Part shown: in pieces, positions 27,149-39,656 of the stretch
How the letters are laid out: each line of letters opens with the position of its first letter
Position numbering within the stretch: the stretch's first letter is position 1
Source of the DNA: Syngnathus acus
Taxonomy: Eukaryota > Chordata > Actinopteri > Syngnathiformes > Syngnathidae
Direction of reading: 5' to 3'
NCBI RefSeq assembly: GCF_901709675.1
Contig: NC_051100.1
Coordinates: 5,332,001-5,396,000 of the forward strand
Length of the DNA stretch: 64,000 nucleotides
Made by a program: the position numbers and the translations under genes
Notes under the pieces: model-generated
Seen by the model: the letters and a program-made list of their open reading frames with translations, nothing else
What the model was told of the DNA's origin: nothing
The model's database searches: none

Positions 27149-27618
27149 ATCTTCTATACAATTTTTGGATTCTCAGATGCCGTCCAAAATGGTGACGGTT
27201 TGGGCACGCCTGTCACTTAAGCAGACAGGACCCTGAGTATGTATGACAGTAAAAGTGTGGCAAATATGGCGTTTAATTTAAAAAATTTTTTTTAACTAAA
27301 GTTTTCTTGCTGACCTCAAATTCCAAGACATAATTCTGTTTTACTATATTGTCACCATGCCTCATTGTTCAATAGGTGATACACAGTGCAGTAATCCAGG
27401 TCATTTTTGCGACAAGGAGAAGACTCGTACAAACAAGTTTTTGATTTTAAGTTAAATAATAATTTAATTCCATGCCTACAGATTGTGTACTGTCTCTTTT
27501 CAGGTTCTACCATGTTTGTTATTATGTTTTAGGGTACATTTGCTATGAATGGTTAAGCGCCTCAGTATTTCCTTACATAATGCAATGCATAGAATGATGT
27601 AACATTGGGAGGGTTGCA

Positions 27619-27624
27619 TTTATT
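27619..27624 (-). promoter_or_regulatory. sfxn4: Candidate poly(A) signal of sfxn4
   Basis: AATAAA on the minus strand 137 bp past the sfxn4 stop. It lies beyond the dennd10 signal, so the two 3' UTRs probably overlap tail to tail. Confidence 0.5.
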
Positions 27625-27682
27625 TTTTATGAACAGATTTGTATTTGGCATCTATCAATGCTCAAAATATTCATAGAGTAAT

Positions 27683-27688
27683 AATAAA
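27683..27688 (+). promoter_or_regulatory. dennd10: Poly(A) signal of dennd10
   Basis: AATAAA about 535 bp after the dennd10 stop codon and only 73 bp before the stop codon of the oppositely oriented sfxn4. No earlier canonical hexamer is seen in the 3' flank. Confidence 0.55.
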
Positions 27689-27760
27689 TGTATTGTTAAA
27701 AAGCAATGCGCTGCTTATTTCTCATTTGCTTCGAGCCCTTTCAGTTTTACTAACTTGAGC

Positions 27761-30253
27761 TCAAAGTCCTCGGTGGTAGAACAACTGTTCTTCGGCCACC
27801 TTGGCCTGCAGGTCTTTGTCAACATTTTCTCTCCTTATCTGGGGAAAAACAAGGTCAGATGAGCTCATGTTGATCCATTCAGACGAGAAGATATTCAGAA
27901 TCTTACCGTCCCAAACCGAGGGTAGAGACTGAATGAAATTGGGATCATCAGACCGAGGACGAGTGCTACACTTATGTGACGGACAGGGGCGACCAGCAGA
28001 GAATTCTTCTGGAAAAATCTTGTTCTGCAAGAGAGCACTTTAGTTCACCAATAATTCCAATCTGATGATTGCCATTAGAATGGACTGACCTCCGTAAGAC
28101 TGAAACCAGGAGATTGGGAATAGCAGCAGTTGTGCCAAATAGGACTGCTCTGGATAATGCAGTTTCCATCACAGCCTGACAAACAATAGTGCAATAGTGT
28201 GGATGACCAACATGTCCAGTCGTGTTGATGTTTATACTCCTCTATTACCTTTTCTGCCGCTGCCTTAGATATGCCCACAGAATTACCATTGGAATCGAAC
28301 ACTTGGATACCATTTTCACATTCTTCCGCTCTGACAGTCAACACGTTGAAGAAAGCAAGAGCAGCTGGCAAGACAAAACATGTTATGCTCTGAAATATAT
28401 TATCATCAATTCGTGACTGTCGGGCAGAAACTTTCGATGTCCAAAAATAAATATATTATTTTAAAATTTCTAACAATGGAAATATAAGAGGATAACAAAC
28501 CTGAGAGTGGGATTGGTGCGGTAAACCTGAAGAAATTTTGGATGAGTATGCTTCTTAAACCAAGACGGTTTACAATCATTTGAGGTAGGGCCTGAAACCA
28601 AAAAGCTGCATTGTCCTAAACAACTTACAATATGAAAAGGACATAAACTCACAAAAGAAGGAATAAGGTACATACACGAGCTGCAGAATAAATTCTGCCT
28701 TGCCAGGGATGATGATAATAATTTTGGATTGACAAACAGACAATTCAATAGTTTATTTATTACTATGGCTGCAAATTGTATTAGATGAGAATTAGTCAGC
28801 AACAGTTTGGTGGTGAAACTCTTGTCATTTAATTGCATGTCATTAAACTGCGTATTGTGGTCATGGCTTTCACACCAGCTACAGTTGTCACACAATAATT
28901 GTTGTACATACCCCTGCGCATGTTGTATAGGAGACCGTCCCCGCTATCAAAAGGAGCTGCTTCAGAGACGGCGTGTGACCCTGCAGATAAGCAAAAAGTG
29001 CCAACTCCTCATTCATGAGTGATTTCATTGCAACTGTCAGAGCAGAGGCCTTATGCAGTCAATTGAGTATTGCAAAAAGTACATTACCTGCTCTGAGGAG
29101 CGATTTCTGTTGGCATAGTTGAAACCGGCAGTGTAACTTTGTAATAAAAACTGCAAGGAGACGTTTCAGGGATGAAAATTGAGTGGTATGAAACACACGG
29201 TTTAAAAAAAGTAACTCCCATACCTGCCAAAACAAGGTTGGTTTGATATTTCGATGCGGCAAAAAGCTGGCAACCACCTTAAAATAGAGCCATTTTTAAT
29301 ATTCCTCAAACAAGCGGCAGACTATTACATATTTTAGGACGGACGTACCAATGGAGCTGTAAATGGCAAAAATGCTGGAAAGAAATGAGACAAACAAAAA
29401 GGGCCTTAGAAGCAGCTAACATATCCACAATTGCACAAAGTTCGATATTATCAATCAGTTCTATGAATATATATTTTTAAATGTACTGTACCTGGAGGGC
29501 GGAAAACTAGTGGAAGCGCAGAACCAGAATCGGCATGGACACACGACTGTTAAGACAAACCAGTGGTCAAAACATTCAATTTAGCTTAATTTCTAAGACA
29601 GTCAACTATGCGGAAGCATTTAATGAAAAGCCCAAATTAAGATATATGTAAAAGATAGGCCAAACAATATTTTTATCAGCTAAAACGGGTCTGTCTCCTG
29701 CATTAGTACTTACAAGAGAGATGTTCCATGCATGTGCGTCCTACAGGCAGGAAAAATAAACAGAAACATTGGTACTTGGTACGGTTTCAAAAAAGAAAAG
29801 CAAACAGAGTGCATCTGACCTTTTTGTTGATTATTTCTCCATCTCCAAGTTGGGAGCGACTTTCTTGTATTTCTGCCTGAGAGGAGCGGTATAATTAATT
29901 CACAACTCGTGGCACATCACTGGACAAGTCTCCAGTCTTGTTTAACTGTTCTTGATACTCACGTTTGATGTGAGCAGAGATGATGGATCCAGAAGATTCA
30001 CCCAGATCTTTAAACGACTAAATACAGACTGAAATGAAGAGTAACACAAGTTCATCAATGAAAGGATATACATTATCATATGGTCTATTTATAACTCTTC
30101 CTTTGATACTGTATGTTTACACAAATAGCTACATAATACACTATATTATGATACCAACTACATGAGTTATTTCACTAAATACATATGATGCTGAATCTCT
30201 GCTTGCTCAATTACCTCCCCATGGCTCTTCCAGTACAACAGATTGGGATCCAT
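27761..30253 (-). CDS. sfxn4: Sideroflexin-4, mitochondrial
   Basis: Fourteen small coding exons on the minus strand: 30215-30253, 29963-30028, 29820-29876, 29714-29740, 29492-29546, 29349-29374, 29224-29277, 29088-29150, 28912-28980, 28501-28591, 28249-28364, 28090-28175, 27907-28024, 27761-27838, summing to 314 residues (human 337). It starts MDPNLLYWKSHGE, contains the sideroflexin block RLKIWVNLLDPS, LPLVFRPPAFLPFTAPL, AGFNYANRNRS, TALSRAVLFGTTAAIPNLL, LGLMIPISFSLYP and ends EEQLFYHRGL, which matches the SFXN4 tail rather than SFXN1/2/3. SFXN4 is a multi-pass inner-membrane protein needed for complex I assembly and iron-sulfur homeostasis (established knowledge); it lacks the canonical HPDTG-type N-terminal motif of serine-transporting sideroflexins. 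Two microexons of 26 and 27 nt occur. Divergent from prdx3, convergent with dennd10. Confidence 0.95.
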
Positions 30254-30765
30254 TACATCAATACTGTAATCATCCTTGTAAACTCAATAAACAAGGTTTC
30301 CCATTTGAAAATAAAAAAAGATATTCTCACACTTAAACACAAGCTGTCATGTTGTTGAGGTCAAATAGAAACGACTTCCGTGGTCAGTCACGTGTTCAGT
30401 TATAGCTTTAGGAACAGTCGGGAATTTGAGAATAAGCGTTCATGTTGACGATTAGATTATGATGTTTATTGTTGAATTTAGTTGAATACATGCATGTATA
30501 GTCTATTATTTATATTCAACGGAAATTGAAAGATATACATCTGCATGTTTCAAATACTACCAGCAAAGATTTTTCGTCTTCTGTGTGCACCTGAAGGCAT
30601 CTTTTATCGATTTTGTTTAATTTTGCTTTTTCTTTATTTTATTTTTGGGTGTTTTTTGCATTGAAGAACAACAATAACAATACTAAAACTATATCCATCG
30701 TATATGATTAAAGACGCGTCAAAAAAAGTAACGTCCACCCGCCCTCTCTTCTGACATCATCCAAA
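30254..30765. promoter_or_regulatory. Bidirectional promoter interval sfxn4/prdx3
   Basis: Only 512 bp separate the start codons of two divergently transcribed genes whose products are both mitochondrial. The interval is AT-rich in its centre and has a short GC-richer stretch near the prdx3 start (CCACCCGCCCTC). I see no TATA box in a convincing position. Shared promoter function is inference. Confidence 0.5.
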
Positions 30766-33083
30766 ATGGCAGCCAGCATTGGAAGACTCCTCAGGACATC
30801 TGTGAGTTTACAACTTACTTTACACTAAATTGCATCACGATGTCTGTTTACGTTCACTTTACGTGTTGGTAATATCAGTAGAGATGCTATTGAAGAATGC
30901 ATGACAAGCTTTTTTAGGTTATGCTGACTTACGTTAAACCAGCAGGAGCAACCTCTGGTTTGTGACCTCTTTCCGCGTTTCAAATATACTCTAAATGTAT
31001 TCTACATTTAGATGATCAATTAAACATCATTTTCACTGCCGTTTGTCCCTTTCATGTAAAGCACATGTTAAAATCTAACATACTGTTTTGCTCCAGTACT
31101 TCCTGCTGTTAAGTGGTTACAAAACTAAGAACAGGAAGTGCGCAGGTCTTTTGGCTTTGAGCACATGCTCAGTTTGTCAATTGTTGATTTGTTTCAAGAA
31201 ACTTCCCATGGATACTGTAAATTGCATTACATGCTGTAGTATTAGTTAGTCATGAAGGTTTTCAAAAACGTGATGAGCTGCATGTTAAATGATGACTGTC
31301 ATTTTTTCAGGCAAGAGTTGCAGGAGCATGTCGGCAAGGAGGTGCTGCAGCCGAACGAATTGGGTCTGCTTCGGTGCTGCCGAGGGCCTGCTTCTCTAGC
31401 GGTATGTTTAAATGTCACTCTATTTCTACTGAAACCACTCGTCTGAATAATAAGATTTTGCACAGATATAGCACAAAGTAGTGCCTAGTTCACAGTCTCC
31501 TAAGCGGTCATGTGTTCTTTCAGGCTCTTGCAGATGGGCCGCTGCAGTCACTCAACCGGCACCTGCTTTTAAAGCCACCGCAGTCCATAACGGGGAATTC
31601 AAGGAGATGAGCCTGGCTGACTTTAAGGGCAAATATTTGGTCCTCTTCTTCTACCCGCTGGATTTGTGAGTGCTGCCACTCCCACTGACTAACTTCCAAA
31701 CATCCCGAGCTGACCTGTGATTTTGAGAAATATTTCCAGAATGACCATCTTAGGCCAGACCATCTATCTGAAGCACAGGTGTCAAACTCAAGGCCCGGGG
31801 GCCCAGATACAGCCCGCCACATCATTTTATGTGGCCTTCGAAGACAAATTGTGCATCACATTCGTGTGTCATTTCTAGAAATTGTCTTCACTTTTAATAT
31901 CTTTTTTTCATATTTGACCAGTTTTTACTCATCTGATTTGAAAACGAGTTATGTCAGTTTGTTTTGTAGCTTTTACTGTATGTAATATGAAGTGCTCATA
32001 CATTTATTTGGGTTGAGTCATAATGGCCCTCCGAAAGAAGCTATGACTACAATGCGGCCCGCGAAAAAAATGAGTTTGACACTCCTGATCTGAAGAAATG
32101 CTTGTCATGTGAATTAACACAGTAAATTTAACAAGGGTGCTGGTGGGGGGAAAAAAAAAAAGGTAATTTAGCGCATGAGCATGCATGAGCCAGGAACAGA
32201 TGTCTGGTATGTACATTATTGTAAAATGGTTTCCTTGTGTTTGCTTTATTGTAGCACCTTCGTATGCCCAACAGAGATTATCTCATTCAGCGACAAGGCT
32301 AATGAGTTCCACGATATCAACTGCGAGGTAGTGGGTGTGTCTGTGGACTCTCACTTCACGCACCTAGCGTGGACCAATACTTCTCGCAAGGTATGCTCCC
32401 TTAACGTTATGCTCGTTTTGTACACACCTAGTGTTGACAAAATGACAATAAAGTTCTGTCTAAGTCTAAGTCTAAATATATTTAGTTTTATTAGTAGTAG
32501 TGTTTGTGCAATATTAAGATGTAAAACATTTGCAACAAATAAAAACGTAATTGACTCACGACATCGTGTTGTACATCGTAATGATGGTGTTTGCGTCTGG
32601 CAGGCCGGAGGCTTGGGCAGCATTCATATTCCTCTGCTCGCTGACCTCAATAAGCAAATTTCCAGAGACTACGGTGTACTGCTGGAGGACCCAGGCATTG
32701 CTCTGAGGTAATTACAATTTAAAGTAATTCAGGGTGAATGCTGACCCAATAAAATTACGTTTCCGTATAATTGTTTTTCCTGATATTATTTTAGGGGTCT
32801 GTTTCTCATCGATCCTAATGGCGTGGTGAAGCACATGAGCGTAAATGACCTGCCAGTGGGTCGTAGTGTCGAAGAGACCCTTCGCCTTGTGAAGGCTTTC
32901 CAATTTGTGGAGACCCACGGTGAAGTGTGTCCCGCAAGCTGGACCCCCAAGTCACCAACAGTGAGTGGACAATATTCCAGCCTGCCCATATGAACAAACT
33001 CTGCAATTCAAAGTTTTTCCTTTTCATTTCAGATCAAACCAACCCCCGAAGGATCGAAAGAGTACTTTGAAAAAGTCAACTGA
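30766..33083 (+). CDS. prdx3: Peroxiredoxin 3, mitochondrial thioredoxin-dependent peroxidase
   Basis: Seven coding exons on the plus strand: 30766-30801, 31311-31401, 31524-31665, 32255-32390, 32604-32707, 32795-32960, 33033-33083, summing to 241 residues (human 256). Residues 1 to about 50 are Arg/Ala/Ser-rich without acidic clusters, consistent with a mitochondrial presequence. The typical 2-Cys layout is intact: peroxidatic Cys94 in [10 protein letters not shown] and resolving Cys215 in HGEVCPA, 121 residues apart as in human. The GGLG motif and the C-terminal YF motif (KEYFEKVN) are both present, marking a eukaryotic form sensitive to hyperoxidation. It reduces hydrogen peroxide in the matrix using thioredoxin 2. 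Intron 3 carries a 314-bp hAT-type element. The start is chosen for the [10 protein letters not shown] presequence start and good ATGG context. Confidence 0.98.
31774..32087. mobile_element. Non-autonomous hAT-type transposon, copy 1
   Basis: A 314-bp insertion in prdx3 intron 3. Its 17-bp termini are inverted (CAYAGGTGTCAAACTCA-like left end; TGAGTTTGACACTCCTG right end). It is flanked by perfect 8-bp duplications ATCTGAAG at 31766-31773 and 32088-32095, the target-site length of hAT transposons. No transposase is encoded. The interior matches copy 2 at 38639-38946 in opposite orientation. Confidence 0.9.
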
Positions 33084-34598
33084 TTGGAAAGCACTACAAG
33101 TCCATTTAGGTTGTTAAGTCGCTTTATGCACTGTGATATGGAGAGTTATGCTAATAAAAACTGATTTATGGAAAAGTAAAAGCTCCACAACTGTTGGTAC
33201 TAGTTTTTGCTCATTCGCACATCAACAGGCATAAGCTCACAACCCCTGTACATAAACATGTTTATTTCCTCTTTTTACAACAATATGCAGGATGAAAATG
33301 TCATCAGACGAGGTGCAAAATCAATTTCAGTGGGGAAGGATAAGAACTGAGAAGGCAGTACAAGTAGGGCACATACTGTATATACACAATATGTAGGGGT
33401 AAATAAAGACTTTGAAAGGCTGCAGCACTCTGTAGGTATGAAGACATTTAAGTCAAGTAGACTTTTTCATACAGCTCATCCTTTGGACATTCACACACAG
33501 CGTGTCATGTAAGGGGCAGCAAACCGAAAGGGTGCGCAAAAGAAATGGCTTACGAGATGCCGAGCCTTTTTAAAGCTTTAAATAGGAAATCAGTAAGTAA
33601 GCTCAAGTGGACCATCCAGCCCCAACAGTGCATACTTGCATTGTGAAGCCGATCTGATCGGTGAAACAATTTGATCAGTATGGTTTGGTGAAAACCTCAT
33701 GCAAATTCAGGCAAGATGAAACGGCGCCACCAGCCCCAACCACAACATACCTTTTGTTTTAGCTGATTTAAAAAAAAAAACACCGTCTTGTAAATCTGTA
33801 CAACGAAAATACATTTGGGATCTACACCTAAAGGTACATTAAGGTTATATACACTCCCCTCATACATATATTATCTTTACATGTAGACAAAATTCAAACC
33901 CAAACATTGAGAAAACAAGACTAAACTTTGGGGGGGTAAACTCATCATATCCATTTAAAAGTCTGTTACTGTACTCCGACTGCAGATCTGACCCTCATTC
34001 TCGTCTCCGCAGTCAACAACAGCGCAACTCGAATCGCTGCCACTGGAGGTTGAGGGAGCGTAACAGGAAAGATTAGAGCCGCCAAAATGGGAGAATGACT
34101 CAAGTGGCAGCGTCGAGTTTTGCAGTGGAAGTAAATGGGGAACAAAGTACTTGCACTACGCACTAACATTACTGCGAGTTGACTTCAAGAATACAAAATA
34201 GAAATCAAGTCAGAATAACTCTGTTATTGTGACACAATAGAACAAATAAAGGCTTTCAATATATTTAGGCCTCTTCACTGAAGAGAGCTGCACCATTCCA
34301 TCCCTAAACATGTCTGGTCTCAGGTGGGACTGGTTTGGAAGGGAAGCCACGCAAGCCTTAAACATTTGCCCCCAATATTTGTGTGAGCGCAACTGATAAA
34401 AACACAACCGGATTTTGATGCCTCATCTGCAGCTATGCATCTGATCACTTCATGTTGCAGCTTTGAAAATCATTCAGAAAATGGAAAACTACATTGTACA
34501 AAGTGAGATTCTCGCAATCTCTTTGCAAGAAAGAAAACAAAAAGGATGTTGTTTGCCGGCTGTCTTCCTGGATATTTTTAGGACCTTGCCGTGGTGCT
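33084..34598. other. 3' flanks of prdx3 and tm9sf3
   Basis: Tail-to-tail intergenic stretch of 1.5 kb. The first 70 bp are the prdx3 3' UTR. The remainder is probably the tm9sf3 3' UTR on the minus strand, ending at an AATAAA at 33261-33266 (minus). No other coding signal was seen. Confidence 0.55.
33153..33158 (+). promoter_or_regulatory. prdx3: Poly(A) signal of prdx3
   Basis: AATAAA 70 bp after the prdx3 stop codon, giving a very short 3' UTR. Confidence 0.75.
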
Positions 34599-37500
34599 TT
34601 AGTCTATTTTCACATTTGTGTATATCTTCCGAACAAAGGCACTTGTTCCCATGTATCCGACGGCACCTGTAAGACACGCACCGAAAACATTTAGCCCTGG
34701 GAATTCCACCAAATTCCCAACAAAATGCTGCTTTAAAACCATGTTAGCACTTGTGTCAACGCGACTGTCGGATTTGTTTGTACAAACGAAAGCTACATGT
34801 TCAAACGTCATGTCGTCTGCATGAAATACTGACCACACATGATTCCAAGAGCAGTGCTGAAGACAGCCATGTAACCAAAGTAGAAGGATGTCTGGAATAG
34901 CCCGTACATCCTGAGATATGCCAGGGAAGAAACCATTCAGTTTGCGCAATTGTTCAGTACAACAACAAGGAAAATATTTTTTTAAAAATCATCCGCCAGC
35001 AGACTCACTTAGTTTTGAAGAAATAGTAGTAAAAAGAGTACATGTAAACGTAAACTGCGGTGGATGCAGCAGACAGGAAGCTTGTCCATTGCCTGGAAAG
35101 GAGAAACGTCATGATCATCAGGTTATTTTCCAAAGTTACAGTGTGGGACAAGACGCTCACCATCTATAGTCTTCAGCATTGAGCAGGAAATACGTGCACA
35201 CAATGGTCACGCACACCGTCACAATGCAAAGGATCACCAGGACCAGCATCATGAAGCCGTAGACGTAGTAGATTTTGTAGGCCCAGAAAGATGTAAAGAT
35301 GAAATACCTGATGTGGGAGGAAAAGTCAACTTGTATAATTGGGATATAGAAAATAACCACTCTCGGGCCGCCGACTTACATTTCAATGAAGATGGACCCG
35401 AAAGGAAGGATTCCACCCAGACAGACGATGACAGCTGGCTCCATGAACCTAAGGGCACAAAAATCCACCACACGTGGCTTAGAGCGTTTAAAGTAAAAAA
35501 AAAAAAAAGAAAAAAAGGAGGACACAGGCAAAGGACACTCCTGGTTCCACCTCAAAGGATGCAAACCTACCATTTCTTTTCAGGGATTGGCCTCGGCACA
35601 GCGTTCACCCTGCAGGGAAAGTTTGGCTGACCGGAAAGGTTCCTCCCCAAAATCGTTCCCACCAAGTTTAGCGGCAGAATGACGAAGAAGCAGATGCAAC
35701 AAACAGCCACCTGCATATGGAGACACGGATCATTTTCTTTCAAATCAGTTTAAGTGACACCAATTAACACTTATATACCACGACCTTAAAGCAAGGTCAC
35801 GCTAACCTGACAGTTATATTTTATTCTTTCTTTCTTCCCAGCAAACTAGTTGAGATCGAATCAAGCGCACCTCTGCTGGCATACAAATTCAGTCCAGTTC
35901 TTCACAAGAGTGACTTTCACATGTAAAGCAAACTTACAAATGATTCTATTGGTACAAGTTAAGCAAACTTACAAATGATTCTATTTGTACAAGTTGCGTT
36001 CACAGCTAAGTAAACAAGTCCAAACGGGAGATCAGCATCCGGGTTCTTTAACACACCCATCTCTAACATACCCCACAGTCCAATTCCATTCCTGACACTC
36101 TTCATTTAGAGCAAGTAAATACATTTGAAAGTAAATTGAAACAAAATCATCACGTCAGTATGTTGTACTATATATACTTTTGGTGACCATTTTGATTGGT
36201 GGTGTTCCATGAGATTTTTTTTTTTTTAAAACCCACCATGGTGCCAAATGGAATGGCTCTGGAAGCGTGATAGTAGATTGCGATGAAGTTGATGAAGAAG
36301 GCAGTTCCGCACACCATTGCCGGGATCATAAAGGCTCCAATGAACATTTGTTTGATCCATCTTCTTCCTGTTTTTGTCAAGAAATCAAAACAAGAACATT
36401 TGAATGTCGTATATGACGTGAAAAGGTAACAATCTATTTTCAAACGCGATCATTACCTCCTTGTTTCGCGTACAAGCTTCCACCAAAATAGCCATTCACA
36501 GGGGAAGTGGCAGCGTACACAAAAATGGCTGTGCTCAGCATCGATCCTCTCCTGCGGAGCAAAACCAAACAACTCTGTTACGTCTGCGATTCCTTTCACG
36601 GAACGGTAATTACTGACGTACTCTGTATATAGGTCCTCGACCATTGCCACGATGATGACAATGAGAGACACAGAGAAGATCTGGCAGCCGGAGCCAATGA
36701 GTGAGGAGAAAATGAGTGGATGGCTCGAGGGGCGGAACACATCCCCGTGCACCTGCTTCCAGCCGTATTCATCTCCCAGATCTCGGTCCTATTGGGAAAA
36801 GCACGGCGTCCTATGAACTCATTTGAAAGTACTGATTGTCTTTATAGAACCTTTTAGCGAGCTTACCATGTCATCCATTTCCTCCTCTTTGCTGTACCTG
36901 GCATAATCCTTTCGGAGAGTTCTCATCAAAATCATTGACACCAGACCCACCAAGAAGATCACCATCATGAAGGAGTTAAAGATGGAGAACCAATGTATCT
37001 GGAAAGAAGGAGTGAATATGGTTTCATTTAGACACGCACTGGCATCATGGCCGGAACATGCTTGTGACCTCAAGCAGACATTCTCAACTCACTCACCCGG
37101 TGCTGAAAGAAGGACGGGTCGAGATACTTGTCAAATCTGTCCTCAAACTTCACATCAGACTTCTTCCATTTCACCTGTGTATGCATTTCGGGACACTTAA
37201 CACTTGTTTTCAACAAGACCTACAATACAGGCACAAGAGACATTCCAGTAGCTTGTTGGGTACTTACAGAGTAAGACATTGCAATCCTTGTGTTGGGCAC
37301 AAGTCGAACTTTGCCTTCACTAGTAAGATTCACATCAACAATTCTGTTGCCGTTAAAGCCGATCTCCAATTTCTTGTACGTCCAGAGGTAGTGATCTTCT
37401 CCATTTTCATCTGCCTCGCCAACAATACCTGAAAAATGAAATTGAAATTTGGTACTGGCTGAAAAAGATGGAATATTTTTACCCTGGTCTTTTTTTTAAG

Positions 37501-39499
37501 TTTTCAAAATCATCCTGGAGTATAAAAATATTTCCAATGAAACTGTAATAGCTTGGTTTTGCATTCCACAACGTAACGTTTCAGGTTGTTTTAGTACTGG
37601 AATTTCAACCGCAGCAGCCAGTGGCGCGCGTCGATGCAGCCACAGCACTCAATGTAGTGGGACGCGCCTCAAAAAAGAACAAGGACAAAAAATTTGCTCC
37701 CCAGATTCCGGATTGTTCAGCGAGGGAGGGGGCGGGGACAGGTGCCCAACAGGTTGGACAACCTGAAAGATGCTACAACTTAGGCCTGCAAATCTTCATA
37801 CGGCTCGCTCATCAAGTTTAGAGAGAAACAAGAAACAGAAAAAGCCAAATATACTCACTGTAGAAGTTTTGGATTGTCACTTACCCCAGATGGGCAGGTC
37901 ATCGATGTACATTTGGTACCAGTAGTGATTCTTTATCGCATAAACAAATGCATCCCGTTTGGCTTTGTCCAGCTCAATTTCGCAATACGTTGTCTGCATG
38001 ACTTCATCTAGAGAGGTAGATCAAATGTAGTACAATCAAATTGTCAATGTGAAGGCACACATCTCCAAATACCAATTGAAATCCATCTGCTGAAACCACA
38101 CCTAAACAAGTACGCCCAGGCAAACAATGAATAACTCTGCTTTGGTTTACCACGTCTACTGTTACCGCCATTGCCATTGTAGTCCAATTAAAAAAACCTT
38201 AATTACTTGAAATGCTTTTCAATATGTGTCTTGGCAACATGTGGTTAAAGGTCAATACCAAAGCAATGCTTTGACATTTTTATGAAAGGCTCAAGTATTA
38301 CATGTTGGTGCGATGCAACAGTAAAGTACCTTTGAACTTGATGTCAAGCCCGCTAAATTCCAACTCCACTCCCTGCAGAGCTTCTCCAAGCGTCTCATGG
38401 TAATGACTGATGGTTTTCTTTGTGCCCACACAGAATGGTAAAGAGAAATACTTGTACGTCTCCTGTCGGTTGTGGTAAGGCCCCACTGTGTTCATCCATA
38501 ATACTACCTCCTCTTTATCTGTGTACTGAAAGGAAAAACAAGAACTGTTACAATAAAGGTCAGACATAATATCACCATAAGATGATGTTCCAAATTCACC
38601 CCCCAAATCTGATTGAATATTATTCTCACTGTATAGAGCAGGGGTGTCAAACTCATTTATTTCACGGGCCGCATTGTAGTCATAGTTTCTTTCGGAGGGC
38701 CATTATGACTGTCAACCCAAATGAATGTATGAGCACCTCATATTATATACAGTAAAAGCTACAAAACAAACTGACAAATAACTAGTTTTCAAACTCGTCA
38801 AATATTAAAAAAAAAAAAGATATTAAAAGTGAAGACAATTTGCAATTCTAGTAATGACACGAATTTGATGCACAATTTGTCTTCACGGGCCACATAAAAT
38901 GATGTGGGGGGCCGTATCTTGCCCCCGGGCCTTGAGTTTGACACTTGTATAGAGTATTAAAGATATTTATTAAACACGCTGCAGTTAACAAGGCATGTGC
39001 AACATGCTCAAATCAGGAATACCCGTTTAATTATTCAGGTACGTTTATATGATTGGAATAACAGCACACTTTCTGTGACCTGATAACGCGACTCAAAACT
39101 TGAACGCCGGCGCTCCAAAATAGCTTAGTATGCAAGCAAGCCGTGCTAAGAAACCAGCAGGGAAACGTTTGGCCATAAGCACTTAGGCCGATGAGCGTTG
39201 ACAGGCTAGCTTGCTAATGCTCAGCCTCGCTGTCGTTTTCCTAGCTCAATATTTAAAAATAAGAAACACGACGATTGACTTTTTCTGTCTGCGAACAGAG
39301 TACTGCTCTACTTTAAAGTTAAGCAAAACGTTAGCATGTTGCACAGAGCAAACGTCCATTTTTTTAAGCAATCCCCTTTCATTCGGCCTTCCAAACGTAG
39401 CCTTACTGTGTGTTCATGTTCATCTGCTTCGACGGATATTAAGGAGCCAAGTAGACCGAGGAACACCGCAGCTGCCACCCTCCACCTGGATGATCCCAT
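34599..39499 (-). CDS. tm9sf3: Transmembrane 9 superfamily member 3
   Basis: Fifteen coding exons on the minus strand: 39407-39499, 38330-38525, 37885-38007, 37268-37428, 37097-37174, 36867-36998, 36622-36788, 36457-36551, 36237-36367, 35571-35710, 35380-35448, 35161-35307, 35009-35092, 34834-34910, 34599-34666, summing to 586 residues (human 589). Residues 1-25 form a signal peptide ending near VEADEHEH. A lumenal domain of about 200 residues follows, with YKYFSLPFC and DDLPIWGIVGE blocks. Then come nine membrane helices, the first being [17 protein letters not shown]. The extreme C-terminus [11 protein letters not shown] carries the KXD Golgi-retention signal of nonaspanins. TM9SF3 resides in the Golgi and affects trafficking and glycosylation machinery (established knowledge). 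Intron 1 contains a hAT-type insertion and intron 9 a 35-bp tandem duplication. All splice phases agree. Confidence 0.97.
38639..38946. mobile_element. Non-autonomous hAT-type transposon, copy 2
   Basis: A 308-bp insertion in tm9sf3 intron 1, beginning CAGGGGTGTCAAACTCA and ending TGAGTTTGACACTT. Perfect 8-bp target duplications GTATAGAG lie at 38631-38638 and 38947-38954. The interior, including the CGGGCCGCATTGTAGTCATA stretch, is the reverse complement of copy 1. The right terminus is about 3 bp short of the expected end. Confidence 0.9.
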
Positions 39500-39656
39500 T
39501 CTTTTCGGCGAAAGTGTGCAGAAAGATCGGGGGTGTTAGCTTTGCAGGGCTAGCCCACCTTCTTCCTGGTTGTATGACTGAGGCGATTTTTTGGGACGCT
39601 CTTCTTCTACGCTTAAGGCGTAAGTATTTTACGATTACTCATCGGATATACTTCTG

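Larger units (their letters stand above)
27149..27760. other. Convergent 3' flanks of dennd10 and sfxn4
   Basis: AT-rich sequence that is 3' UTR of one or both genes; the poly(A) signals overlap in reading direction. No other feature. Confidence 0.6.
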
